Shown: positions 7,897 to 15,922 of the stretch, in pieces
Layout of the letters: each line of letters opens with the position of its first letter
How positions within the stretch are numbered: the first letter of the stretch is position 1
NCBI RefSeq assembly: GCF_014207425.1
Contig: NZ_JACHFF010000004.1
Span: forward strand, 124,001-188,000
Direction: 5' to 3'
DNA: 64,000 bases
DNA from: Jeotgalicoccus coquinae
GTDB taxonomy: Bacteria > Bacillota > Bacilli > Staphylococcales > Salinicoccaceae
Notes under the pieces: generated by a model
What the model was told of the DNA's origin: nothing
What the model saw: only the letters and a program-made list of their open reading frames with translations
Databases searched by the model: none
Translations under genes and position numbers: made by a program

Positions 7897-9117
7897 TTAT
7901 TTTGCGTTCAGTTCTATAATTTTAACGATTGTATTCGCTGATTTTTCCATGTCGTCAATCGATGCGAATTCAAATTTACCGTGGAAGTTTTCTCCGCCGG
8001 TAAAAATATTCGGTGCAGGCAGCCCTTTATATGACAGCTGTGAGCCGTCTGTTCCACCGCGGATTGGTTCGATAACCGGTTCAATATCCAGCGACTTCAT
8101 TGCTTCTTCAGCAAGCTTCACAATCGTCATGTCTTTTTCTATGACTTCTTTCATATTGTAATACTGATCAGCCATATCCAGCTCTATTTCCGCTTCAGGA
8201 TATTTTTCCTGGAATTCTTTAATCTTCTGCTCCACAGCTTCTTTTCTCGCCTTAAATAATGCTGTTTCAAAGTCACGGATAATCATGCTGAATTCCGCTG
8301 TTTCAACGTCACCAGTCAGATTCAGTACGTGGTTAAATCCTTCATAGCCTTCTGTCTTCTCAGGTGTATCCTCAGCGTCGAAACCGGTAATAATGTCAGC
8401 AGCGATACGTACTGCGTTCACCATTTTATTTTTCGCTGTTCCCGGATGCACGCTGTTCCCCGTTACTCTGACTGCAGCGCCTGCAGCGTTAAAGCTTTCA
8501 TACTGAAGTTCTCCAAGCGGTCCGCCGTCGACTGTATATGCGAAATCCGCATCAAATCGTTCAACGTCGAAGTCATGTGGCCCGCGGCCGATTTCTTCAT
8601 CAGGTGTAAATCCTACTTTAACCGCACCGTGTTTAATTTCAGGATGTTTAAGCAGGTATTCAACAGCCGTAATAATTTCCGCAACACCCGCTTTGTTGTC
8701 TGCTCCAAGCAGTGTTGTACCGTCTGTTGTCATAAGTGTATGGCCTTTGTAATTGTTTAAATTCGGGAACTGTTCCGGAGTCAGTACAATATTCAATGCT
8801 TCGTTAAGCACGATACTGCCGCCTTCATATTTTACAAGCTGCGGCTTAACATTTGTCCCTGTAAAGTCTGTTGCTGTATCCACGTGCGCTAAGAAACCGA
8901 TTGTCTTTTTGCCTTCGGTATTCGCAGGCAGTGTTGCAAACAGATAGCCTTTATCGTCCAGATTCACGTCGCTCATGCCGATCGCATTCAGCTCTGTTTC
9001 AAGCTCTTTTAATAAATCCCACTGTTTGTCAGTCGACGGTACTGTTTCACTTGAAGCATCGGACTGTGTGTCAATTTTTGCATATCTTGATAAACGTTCA
9101 ATTAGATTTTCCTTCAT
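7897..9117 (-). CDS. pepT: Peptidase T (tripeptide aminopeptidase)
   Basis: A 406-residue M20-family zinc peptidase that removes the N-terminal residue of tripeptides in the cytoplasm. Metal and catalytic motifs are all present: [12 protein letters not shown] (His, Asp), [13 protein letters not shown] (bridging Asp), TPDEEIGRG (Glu pair), YTVDGG, and [10 protein letters not shown] near the C-terminus. The central dimerisation lid lies at about residues 210-320. Length matches PepT. It is followed upstream, with a short gap, by an acetyltransferase on the same strand and may be transcribed with it and ddl. Confidence 0.95.
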   Translation of the reverse strand: MKENLIERLSRYAKIDTQSDASSETVPSTDKQWDLLKELETELNAIGMSDVNLDDKGYLFATLPANTEGKKTIGFLAHVDTATDFTGTNVKPQLVKYEGGSIVLNEALNIVLTPEQFPNLNNYKGHTLMTTDGTTLLGADNKAGVAEIITAVEYLLKHPEIKHGAVKVGFTPDEEIGRGPHDFDVERFDADFAYTVDGGPLGELQYESFNAAGAAVRVTGNSVHPGTAKNKMVNAVRIAADIITGFDAEDTPEKTEGYEGFNHVLNLTGDVETAEFSMIIRDFETALFKARKEAVEQKIKEFQEKYPEAEIELDMADQYYNMKEVIEKDMTIVKLAEEAMKSLDIEPVIEPIRGGTDGSQLSYKGLPAPNIFTGGENFHGKFEFASIDDMEKSANTIVKIIELNAK

Positions 9118-9135
9118 TCAGTTCATCCCCCGTTG

Positions 9136-9642
9136 TTATATCTTATTAATATCATCATAACCGTAAAATGATTCCTGTATCGTTACTCCGTCAATCGTAA
9201 TCGTTTCTTCACCGAGATAACGGCCGCCCATATGTTGATAAAAATCCACAGTCGGATTTTCCGACAGTACTGCGACTATCATTTTCTTATAGCCGCGTTC
9301 TGCCAGGTTACGCGCTGCATGTTCAAACAGCGCACGTCCTATCCCCTGCCCGTGAACGTGTTTATAGGAATATATCGCATACAATTCACCGTCAAATTCA
9401 GGATACGTGTCTTTATCCCTATTTTCACCGCCGATTGCAAAACCGACAATTTCACCGTCTTGTTCTGCGACATAGAGTGGCTGATTCCCGGCTGCCTGTT
9501 TCCAGATCTTTTCTCTCTTTTTAACATCCAGACTGTCGAGATAGCTTTTCGGCACTATGCCCGGATAAGTAGTGTTCCAGCTTTCAACTTGAACTTTCGC
9601 TATACCTGGGGCATCCCCAGGTACTGCTAATCGGATTGCCAT
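9136..9642 (-). CDS. GNAT-family N-acetyltransferase
   Basis: A 168-residue single-domain acetyltransferase. The acetyl-CoA loop motif is HGQGIGRALFEHA (about residues 95-107), preceded by the YAIYSYKHVHG strand and followed by VLSENPTVDFYQHMGGRYLG, the usual C-terminal half of GNAT. The substrate is not identifiable. It sits between ddl and pepT on the same strand with gaps of about 18 bases, so the three may form one transcription unit. Confidence 0.85.
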   Translation of the reverse strand: MAIRLAVPGDAPGIAKVQVESWNTTYPGIVPKSYLDSLDVKKREKIWKQAAGNQPLYVAEQDGEIVGFAIGGENRDKDTYPEFDGELYAIYSYKHVHGQGIGRALFEHAARNLAERGYKKMIVAVLSENPTVDFYQHMGGRYLGEETITIDGVTIQESFYGYDDINKI

Positions 9643-9659
9643 ACACGTATCTCCTTTAT

Positions 9660-10718
9660 TTAAGAAATATCTGTTTTCAATCTTTCAGAACGCTCATATC
9701 TCTCAAGGCTTAATTCAATCAGTCTGTCCAGTGTCTCGCTGTAAGGTACACCTGATGCTTCAAGTAGTTTCGGATACATGCTGATGCTCGTGAAGCCTGG
9801 CAGTGTGTTTACTTCATTGACGATAATTTCTCCGTCAGGTGTCAGGAATACATCCACTCTCGCCATACCTTCACAGTCGAGTGCTTTAAATGTATCATGC
9901 GCCGTCTGTTGAATCTGTTCCAGTGTTTCCTTATTCATTTCTGCAGGAATATTTAACAGTGCACCATTTTCATCCAGATATTTTGAACTGTATGAATAGA
10001 AATCTGTCTGTGACACGATTTCACCAGGCAGCGAAACGAATAATTCTTCGTTCCCAAGTACCGACACTTCAATTTCACGGCCGTCGATACCTGTTTCAAT
10101 CATCACTTTCGTATCGAAAGAAAATGCTGTGTCGAGTGCTTCATAAAATGATTTTTCGTCAGATACCTTTGACACACCCACTGATGAGCCCTGGTTTACC
10201 GGTTTAATAAACATCGGCACACCAAGCTTTTCATATGCATCGTCGTATGTCTGTCCGTCTTTTTCATAATAATTCAGCACGATTGAAGGAGCGACTTTAA
10301 TCCCTTTAAGTTCAAGGAGCCTTTTCGTCATATCCTTATCCATGCACACCGCAGAACTGCGGACACCGCATCCGGCATAAGGTATATCAGCGAGCTCCAG
10401 CAGTCCCTGAATCGTGCCGTCTTCACCGGCAGTACCGTGAAGAATAGGCAGTACGGCATCCAGCTGAACCTGTTTGTCGTCAGCCAGAAGTCCCTGTGAC
10501 GGTGCAACAGATATTTTTGAACTGTTTGTATTATCAAGCGGTTTAATACTTTCATTATCAGTCGCAAGCAGCCACTCACCGTGTTTGGTAATGTGAATCA
10601 GACTGACGTTATATTTTTCTTTATTTAATGCTTCAAATACACTTTTTGCAGAACGTATTGATACTTCATGTTCTGTCGATTTACCGCCGTATATAATACC
10701 AACGTTTATTTCACTCAT
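9660..10718 (-). CDS. ddl: D-alanine--D-alanine ligase
   Basis: A 352-residue ATP-grasp ligase that makes D-Ala-D-Ala for peptidoglycan. Family landmarks are the N-terminal GGKSTEHEVSIRSA, the ATP-grasp segment around FIKPVNQGSSVGVSKV, the Asp/Glu metal site in VNEVNTLPGFTSISMYPKL and a normal length. The start at 10718 is chosen because GAGGAG lies seven bases upstream; the next upstream in-frame Met would overlap that site. It is divergent from the ABC exporter gene. Confidence 0.95.
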   Translation of the reverse strand: MSEINVGIIYGGKSTEHEVSIRSAKSVFEALNKEKYNVSLIHITKHGEWLLATDNESIKPLDNTNSSKISVAPSQGLLADDKQVQLDAVLPILHGTAGEDGTIQGLLELADIPYAGCGVRSSAVCMDKDMTKRLLELKGIKVAPSIVLNYYEKDGQTYDDAYEKLGVPMFIKPVNQGSSVGVSKVSDEKSFYEALDTAFSFDTKVMIETGIDGREIEVSVLGNEELFVSLPGEIVSQTDFYSYSSKYLDENGALLNIPAEMNKETLEQIQQTAHDTFKALDCEGMARVDVFLTPDGEIIVNEVNTLPGFTSISMYPKLLEASGVPYSETLDRLIELSLERYERSERLKTDIS

Positions 10719-10835
10719 ATTTAAGCTCCTCAAATCTGTTTATTCTGTACTGTTGATTTTACACCAATTAACATCATAAGTTAATTTTTTATCATGCGGA
10801 TTCCGAAATATTTTCATCCGGTAAAAATTAAATAG

Positions 10836-10844
10836 TGGTATAAT
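10836..10844 (+). promoter_or_regulatory. Extended -10 promoter element for the ABC exporter
   Basis: TGGTATAAT (TG-N-TATAAT) at 10836-10844, 34 bases before the ATG of the exporter. No good -35 box is seen 17 bases upstream, which fits an extended -10 promoter. Confidence 0.55.
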
Positions 10845-10878
10845 CTATATGCTTATATTATATGAAAAAGGGTGAGGC

Positions 10879-12597
10879 ATGGTGAAGAAGTTTTTATCTT
10901 ATTACGCACCTTATAAAGTCTTATTCACAGTCGACTTTCTATCCGCTGTTATTGTCGGGCTTTTGGAACTCGCGTTCCCGGTAATCGTCAGCATGTTTAT
11001 AGATGAACTGCTGCCTACCGGCAACTGGCAATGGATATTGATTGCTGCTCTGGGTTTAGTACTTATTTATTTATTTAATACCTTTCTGCAGTTTGTAGTT
11101 ACATACTGGGGGCATATGCTCGGGACGAATATAGAACGGGATATACGTAATGATCTTTACGGTCATATACAGAAATTATCGTTCAGATTTTTCGACAACA
11201 CGAAGACAGGGAAACTGTTAACGCGGTTAACCAATGACCTGATGAATATCGGCGAAATGGCTCACCATGGACCTGAGGATTTATTTATCGCTGTAATGAC
11301 GCTGCTCGGCGCGTTCGGAATTATGTATTACATTCATCCGGAACTCGCAATTATTGCATTTATTGTCGTACCGCTGATTCTTGTTATCGCGATCTACTTC
11401 AATAAAAAAATGACTGTCGCTTTCCGTGAGTTATTCGGTCGCGTTTCCGAGTTCAACCATCTAATCGGAGATAAAATCGGCGGTATCCGTTTAGTACAGG
11501 CTTTTGCAAATGAAGAAGAGGAATTCGAAGCTTTCAAAAAAATTAACGACAGCTTCAGGGCAACGAAATTAAAGGCGTATAAAATTATGTCTTTCAATAC
11601 GTCCAGCACTTATATGCTGATGCGTCTCGTTACTGTATTCATTCTGATTGCTGGTGCATACTACGTTATGCAGGGCGAACTGACTTACGGTGAATTCGCT
11701 GCATTCATTTTAATTTCCAACGTACTGTTCAAACCGCTTGAGAAAATTAACGCGGTTATCGAACTTTATCCGAACGGTATCGCCGGATTCAAACACTTCC
11801 TCGATACGATGGCAGTCCAGCCGGATATTAAGGAAAAAGAAGACGCTGTTGAATTAACTGACGTAAGCGGTAATATCCGCTACAGCAATGTTTCTTTCAA
11901 ATACGAAGAGAAAAATGTGCTGACAGATATTTCGTTTAACATTACACCCGGTGAAACAATCGCATTCGTCGGACCGTCAGGTGCAGGGAAAACAACATTA
12001 TGTTCACTGCTCCCGCGCTTCTATGATGTGTCGGAAGGAAACATTTCGATCGACGGCACGGACATCAGAGATTTCACGCTGTCATCACTGCGTGAAAACA
12101 TCGGTACTGTGCAGCAGGATGTATTCTTATTTTCCGGCACACTGAAAGAGAACGTTGCTTACGGTAAACCGGATGCAACGGATGAAGAAGTTTATGATGC
12201 ACTTGAAAAGGCACAGTTGAAAGAACTCGTCGACAGCTACAGAGACGGACTTGAAACAGTTGTCGGGGAGCGCGGTGTGAAACTGTCCGGCGGACAGAAA
12301 CAGCGTATCGCAATCGCCCGCATGTTCTTAAAGAACCCGCCTATTTTAGTTCTGGATGAAGCAACAAGTGCACTTGATACTGCGACAGAAATGTACATTC
12401 AGGAAGCTCTGAACCGTCTCGCTGAGGGACGTACGACGCTTGTTATCGCCCATCGTCTTGCAACGATTAAAAATGCGGACCGTATCATGGTGGTTACAAC
12501 TGACGGTATTGCCGAAAGCGGAACGCATGAAGAACTGCTGTCACTTGATAACGGAGTGTACAAAGGACTTCATCAGGCACAATTCAGCCAAATTTAA
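10879..12597 (+). CDS. ABC-type multidrug/lipid exporter (Sav1866-like half transporter)
   Basis: A 572-residue half transporter with six membrane segments in the first 300 residues and a C-terminal nucleotide-binding domain: Walker A GPSGAGKTT, Q-loop VQQDVFLF, signature LSGGQKQR, Walker B ILVLDEATSALD and H-loop IAHRLATI. It resembles homodimeric Sav1866/YfiC-type exporters and would export hydrophobic compounds or lipids. The ATG follows AAAGGGTGAGG. Its stop codon abuts the promoter of the pheA leader, so read-through into that operon is possible. Substrate unknown. Confidence 0.9.
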   Translation: MVKKFLSYYAPYKVLFTVDFLSAVIVGLLELAFPVIVSMFIDELLPTGNWQWILIAALGLVLIYLFNTFLQFVVTYWGHMLGTNIERDIRNDLYGHIQKLSFRFFDNTKTGKLLTRLTNDLMNIGEMAHHGPEDLFIAVMTLLGAFGIMYYIHPELAIIAFIVVPLILVIAIYFNKKMTVAFRELFGRVSEFNHLIGDKIGGIRLVQAFANEEEEFEAFKKINDSFRATKLKAYKIMSFNTSSTYMLMRLVTVFILIAGAYYVMQGELTYGEFAAFILISNVLFKPLEKINAVIELYPNGIAGFKHFLDTMAVQPDIKEKEDAVELTDVSGNIRYSNVSFKYEEKNVLTDISFNITPGETIAFVGPSGAGKTTLCSLLPRFYDVSEGNISIDGTDIRDFTLSSLRENIGTVQQDVFLFSGTLKENVAYGKPDATDEEVYDALEKAQLKELVDSYRDGLETVVGERGVKLSGGQKQRIAIARMFLKNPPILVLDEATSALDTATEMYIQEALNRLAEGRTTLVIAHRLATIKNADRIMVVTTDGIAESGTHEELLSLDNGVYKGLHQAQFSQI

Positions 12598-12598
12598 A

Positions 12599-12627
12599 TT
12601 GACAAAAGAATTCTTAATTGTTAGACT
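12599..12627 (+). promoter_or_regulatory. Sigma-A promoter of the pheA leader
   Basis: -35 TTGACA (12599-12604, perfect consensus), 17-base spacer, -10 TAGACT (12622-12627). Transcription would start near 12634, about 35 bases before the leader-peptide ATG. Confidence 0.75.
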
Positions 12628-12668
12628 AATTAACATTATTAAAACTTTAATTGATGAGAGTGATTTTT

Positions 12669-12728
12669 ATGTTACAGCAGACGAAAATTTCACAATTAAA
12701 TAAATTCTTTATCAGCTATTTTAGATAG
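12669..12728 (+). CDS. Putative pheA leader peptide, 19 residues, aromatic-rich end
   Basis: A short open frame between the promoter and the leader hairpins encodes MLQQTKISQLNKFFISYFR. Three phenylalanines and one tyrosine fall in the last seven residues. That is the kind of composition expected for a leader peptide that senses charged tRNA-Phe. The binding site is weak (GAGAGTG), and an in-frame ATG at 12654 would extend it by five residues including one more Phe. Placement 190 bases upstream of pheA and just ahead of exclusive hairpins supports a sensing role; translation is unproven. Confidence 0.5.
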   Translation: MLQQTKISQLNKFFISYFR

Positions 12729-12739
12729 CGTCTGTATTC

Positions 12740-12831
12740 CATCGTGGATATAGGCGGGACCTAAATCTATGATGGCTGAATTAACGATGCAGAAACCAGC
12801 CATTAGTAAAATCTAATTGGCTGGTTTTTTT
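12740..12831 (+). promoter_or_regulatory. Transcription attenuator upstream of pheA
   Basis: Four complementary strands can form two exclusive folds. Strand 1 (12740-12749) pairs with strand 2 (12765-12774) over ten pairs including G-U, topped by a TAGG/CCTA stem. Strand 2 extended (12770-12778) can instead pair with strand 3 (12797-12805), an antiterminator. Strand 3 otherwise joins strand 4 in a strong terminator: 12794-12806 with 12813-12826, then seven T. This is the logic of an amino-acid attenuator. It lacks a canonical T-box sequence. A weaker second hairpin with a T-run (about 12844-12892) follows. Confidence 0.65.
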
Positions 12832-12917
12832 ATATGTACTTTCACCAGGCCGGTTGGATTTCTTCACACAGAATTCAAGTTGGTCTTTTTTTCTACTAAA
12901 AATAAGGAGTGTTTCAA

Positions 12918-13784
12918 ATGAAAATTGGTTATCAGGGAGTAGAAGGCAGTTACAGCACGCTCGCATGCGCGTCTTACGCAGGTGATGAGGAATATACAGC
13001 TGAGGGTTATATGACCTTTAAACTGCTGGTTGAAGCACTGCTTAATGACGAAGTGGACTACATTGCACTGCCGGTTGAAAATTCGACAAGCGGACCGATT
13101 ACGAGAACAATTGATCTGATGAAATATTTAGATGTGAAAGCCGTTAAAGAAGTATACGTAAAGATAGATCATGCACTCATTTCTAAAAATCCGATTCCAC
13201 TCGATAAAGTTACAGAAGTTTATTCGCACCCGGAAGCACTTGAACAATGCTACACGTATTTAAGCCGGTACCCGAATATTGAAGTTAAGGAATTCAGCGA
13301 TACGGCCGGCGCCGTACATATGGTGAAAGAATCAGAAAACGAAACGATTGCGAGCATCGCGGGCAGTCATGCGGCAGAAATGTACGGCATGCATATTATC
13401 CGTGAGAACATCAGCGATAACCCGCTCAATACGACACGTTTCTTAATCTTTACGAAAGAACTGAGCAAGAAAGTTCTTAATGAAAAAACATCGCTGTATA
13501 TAGAATCCGATCACAGCACCGGTTCATTAAGTGATATCCTGGATATCTTTAAAACATATAATATTAACCTGCTCTATTTAATGAGCCGTCCGATTCAAAA
13601 CAAGCCATTCGCTTACGGATTCTTTATCGATATAGAAAACGATACGGATATGCAGAATTTCGATGCGGCACTTGCAGTGCTGACAAAGGAAACATCATAT
13701 ATAAATATATTAGGCAGCTACGCTAAAGGGCAAATCCCTGAATATGAAGGAGTGATTCAAAATGAAAAACATACTGACCGGTAA
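12918..13784 (+). CDS. pheA: Prephenate dehydratase
   Basis: A 288-residue monofunctional prephenate dehydratase, converting prephenate to phenylpyruvate in phenylalanine synthesis. Motifs: GYQGVEGSYSTLA at the N-terminus, LPVENSTSGPI, SHPEALEQC, the catalytic-region NTTRFLIF, then a C-terminal ACT domain (SLYIESDHSTGSLSDIL, about residues 195-285) of the type that binds Phe for feedback inhibition; the usual ESRP is here LMSRPI. The start follows AAGGAG at 12904-12909. It lies behind an attenuator and overlaps the downstream transporter by 23 bases. Confidence 0.92.
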   Translation: MKIGYQGVEGSYSTLACASYAGDEEYTAEGYMTFKLLVEALLNDEVDYIALPVENSTSGPITRTIDLMKYLDVKAVKEVYVKIDHALISKNPIPLDKVTEVYSHPEALEQCYTYLSRYPNIEVKEFSDTAGAVHMVKESENETIASIAGSHAAEMYGMHIIRENISDNPLNTTRFLIFTKELSKKVLNEKTSLYIESDHSTGSLSDILDIFKTYNINLLYLMSRPIQNKPFAYGFFIDIENDTDMQNFDAALAVLTKETSYINILGSYAKGQIPEYEGVIQNEKHTDR

Positions 13785-14994
13785 GAAGCATTTATTTACG
13801 AGAATTGCGATTGGTTTTGCTCTTGGTATTTTACTCGGTATATTTCTCCCCGATTTTTCTATTCAGATAAAATTTATTGGTGATATTTACCTTAATATAA
13901 TTCAGGCAATGATTATTCCTATTATATTCGTCGCAGTATCCACCGGTATTATTAATATCGGGAGCGGTAAGGATCTTGGACGTATCGGTGTTAAAAGTGT
14001 ATCAGTATTTATATTGATGTTCATTGCAACCGCCGGTATCGGGTTATTAATTTCATATCTCGTAAGACCCGGGAACCATATTAATATCGATTCTGCAGGA
14101 TATGACGGAGAGATTACTTCCCCGTCGGTAGAAGATTTCTTTATGAATATTATTCCTGACAACTTGTTTATGGCACTGACTGAAGGAGATATACTCGCAA
14201 CAATTATTTTTACTGTTGTTTTTTCCATAGCTATTGTTGCAGTTGGTAAAGAAGCAGAACCTGTTAAAAACTTCATTAACAGCCTGTCAACAGTCATATT
14301 TAAAGTATTGAATTATATTATGGAATTAACACCGATTGGAATCATTTCCTTAATGGCATTCGCCATTGCAGAGTATGGTGCAGGTATATTCTCAGCTCTC
14401 GGTCTTTACATCGTTACTGCGTATGCCGCATGTATTATTGCATTTATCATAGTGATGCTGATTCCAGTTTGGATTTATACGGGAATGTCTCCTGTTCAAT
14501 TCTTAAAAGGCATTTATAAAGTCTGGCTTGTGTCACTGGCAACGACAAGCTCTGCCGTTACTATGCCGACAACTATCAGAGTCACGAAGAATGATTTTAA
14601 AGTCAGCGAATCAATTACCAACTTCGTTGTTCCGCTAGGTACCACAATAAATATGGCAGGCGGAGCTATTTCATTTAGTCTGCTCGCTGTGTTCGTATCA
14701 GACTTTTACAATATCCCGCTCGGCGTGGGACAAATTATTTATCTAGTAGTTATTGCAACAGTAATTAATATGGCAGCACCCGGTATTCCCGGCGGCGGTA
14801 TAGTGCTAGGCGCTTCATTCCTTACACTGCTTGGTCTGCCAATTGAACTTATGGGCCCAATCGCTGCAATCTACCGTATACTTGATATGGCGTATACAAC
14901 AATGAATATCACAGGTGATGCAACGGCCGCAATATTAATTGATGAATCAGAAAAACGCCGTAATAAGAAAAGTACTTTTCCTGCGGAATCATAA
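13762..14994 (+). CDS. DAACS-family amino acid/cation symporter, probably not glutamate-specific
   Basis: A 410-residue member of the dicarboxylate/amino acid:cation symporter family with about eight membrane helices, the hairpin-1 serine motif (ATTSSAVTMPTT), the NMAGGAIS segment replacing the usual NMDGT, and ILDMAYTTMNITGDATA. In GltPh numbering D394, T398, N401 and D405 are kept, but R397, which binds the acidic side chain, is tyrosine. Acidic amino acids are therefore unlikely; a neutral or aromatic substrate fits better. The gene starts inside pheA after GAAGGAG and shares its leader, so it is probably controlled by phenylalanine. Confidence 0.85.
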   Translation: MKNILTGKKHLFTRIAIGFALGILLGIFLPDFSIQIKFIGDIYLNIIQAMIIPIIFVAVSTGIINIGSGKDLGRIGVKSVSVFILMFIATAGIGLLISYLVRPGNHINIDSAGYDGEITSPSVEDFFMNIIPDNLFMALTEGDILATIIFTVVFSIAIVAVGKEAEPVKNFINSLSTVIFKVLNYIMELTPIGIISLMAFAIAEYGAGIFSALGLYIVTAYAACIIAFIIVMLIPVWIYTGMSPVQFLKGIYKVWLVSLATTSSAVTMPTTIRVTKNDFKVSESITNFVVPLGTTINMAGGAISFSLLAVFVSDFYNIPLGVGQIIYLVVIATVINMAAPGIPGGGIVLGASFLTLLGLPIELMGPIAAIYRILDMAYTTMNITGDATAAILIDESEKRRNKKSTFPAES

Positions 14995-15086
14995 TTTCTT
15001 TGGACAATTCTTTACTTGGGCATGATCCGGCTCTTTGGCTCAGTAAACCCAATAACCGGTCAATGAACCAAATATTCTCATACAAA

Positions 15087-15122
15087 AACTATCCGGAATT
15101 ATATTTCCCGGATGGTTTCCTT
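15087..15122. terminator. Bidirectional terminator between convergent genes
   Basis: Stem aactatccgg (15087-15096) with ccggatggtt (15108-15117); a T-run follows on the minus strand and a T-rich stretch on the plus strand. Confidence 0.7.
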
Positions 15123-15806
15123 TTATTTCTGATGTTTTTGTATAAAGAATCCGTTCTGTTCATCCCATTCTGCGAAAAATATGTCTTCAAGTTCCACTCC
15201 TCTTTCTTCTTTCAGCTTCTCACGGAGCCATGTTTCGTCCTTGCCGATTTCTTTAAGTCTTTGATCTTCCAACTTGCCTGCATCAACAAGCAAATAGGAT
15301 ATTACATTTTCCGGATAGTCCGTCTTCAATTCATTACGGCTAGGCGGTTCTTCACCTGCATACTGCATCACCGATAAACCACCGCTTTCTTCAAGTATTG
15401 CATACTTAACTTTACTTAAAGAAAATACACCGTTTAATCTGAGCAGCATGCGTACTTCGTCAACATCCATGTTATTTTTCTCCATCACTTCTGCATTCAG
15501 CTGTCCGTCATTAATCAAAATTACAGGATCACCTTGTGCAAGACTTTTAAATCTGCGGCTTTTCAATGCAAATTTTTCCAGTACGAATATAAGTAATGCC
15601 CAGAAAAATATAGAGAACAGCATTTCATAAACAGGAACGGTCGCGTCGTAAAGCGATTCTTCTATAATTCCTCCAAGTATTAATGCGTAAACAAAATCAA
15701 GAGGGGTAATTTGAGCCAGTTCTTTTTTGCCCATTAGCCTTAAAACAATCAGTACACCGATTAACCCCAACGTTAATTTCAGCGCGTACATCATCATATC
15801 TTCCAT
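15123..15806 (-). CDS. DUF421-family membrane protein (YetF-like)
   Basis: A 227-residue protein with three N-terminal membrane segments (about residues 6-22, 36-52, 60-78) and a cytoplasmic alpha/beta domain. Family marks are LRLMGKKELAQITPLDFV and the GDPVILINDGQLN segment, both typical of DUF421/YetF/YcaP proteins. In Bacillus, relatives are linked to stress and spore membranes; the molecular function is not known. It is monocistronic and convergent with the pheA operon. Confidence 0.85.
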   Translation of the reverse strand: MEDMMMYALKLTLGLIGVLIVLRLMGKKELAQITPLDFVYALILGGIIEESLYDATVPVYEMLFSIFFWALLIFVLEKFALKSRRFKSLAQGDPVILINDGQLNAEVMEKNNMDVDEVRMLLRLNGVFSLSKVKYAILEESGGLSVMQYAGEEPPSRNELKTDYPENVISYLLVDAGKLEDQRLKEIGKDETWLREKLKEERGVELEDIFFAEWDEQNGFFIQKHQK

Positions 15807-15870
15807 TGTCTTCTCTCACCTCTATAAGTATTTTCATATACTTACAGAAATACCCCTCCCCATTTAATCA

Positions 15871-15904
15871 AAACAAAAGGACTGAGACAAAATTGTCCCA
15901 GCCC
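15871..15904 (-). terminator. Terminator after the NCS1 permease gene
   Basis: Twelve-base arms at 15879-15890 and 15893-15904 pair fully (with G-U) only in the minus-strand RNA, followed there by TTTTGTTTTG. This GGGACUGAGACA-like hairpin is common in staphylococcal terminators. Confidence 0.8.
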
Positions 15905-15922
15905 TTTCATCAAACGTTTAAA

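Noticed and set aside
12740-12780. T-box-like core AGGCGGGACC in the pheA leader
   Set aside because: It differs from AGGGTGGNACC by a missing base and a C where the T that pairs with the tRNA 3' end should be; the leader is too short for stem I and the strand order differs from a T-box antiterminator.
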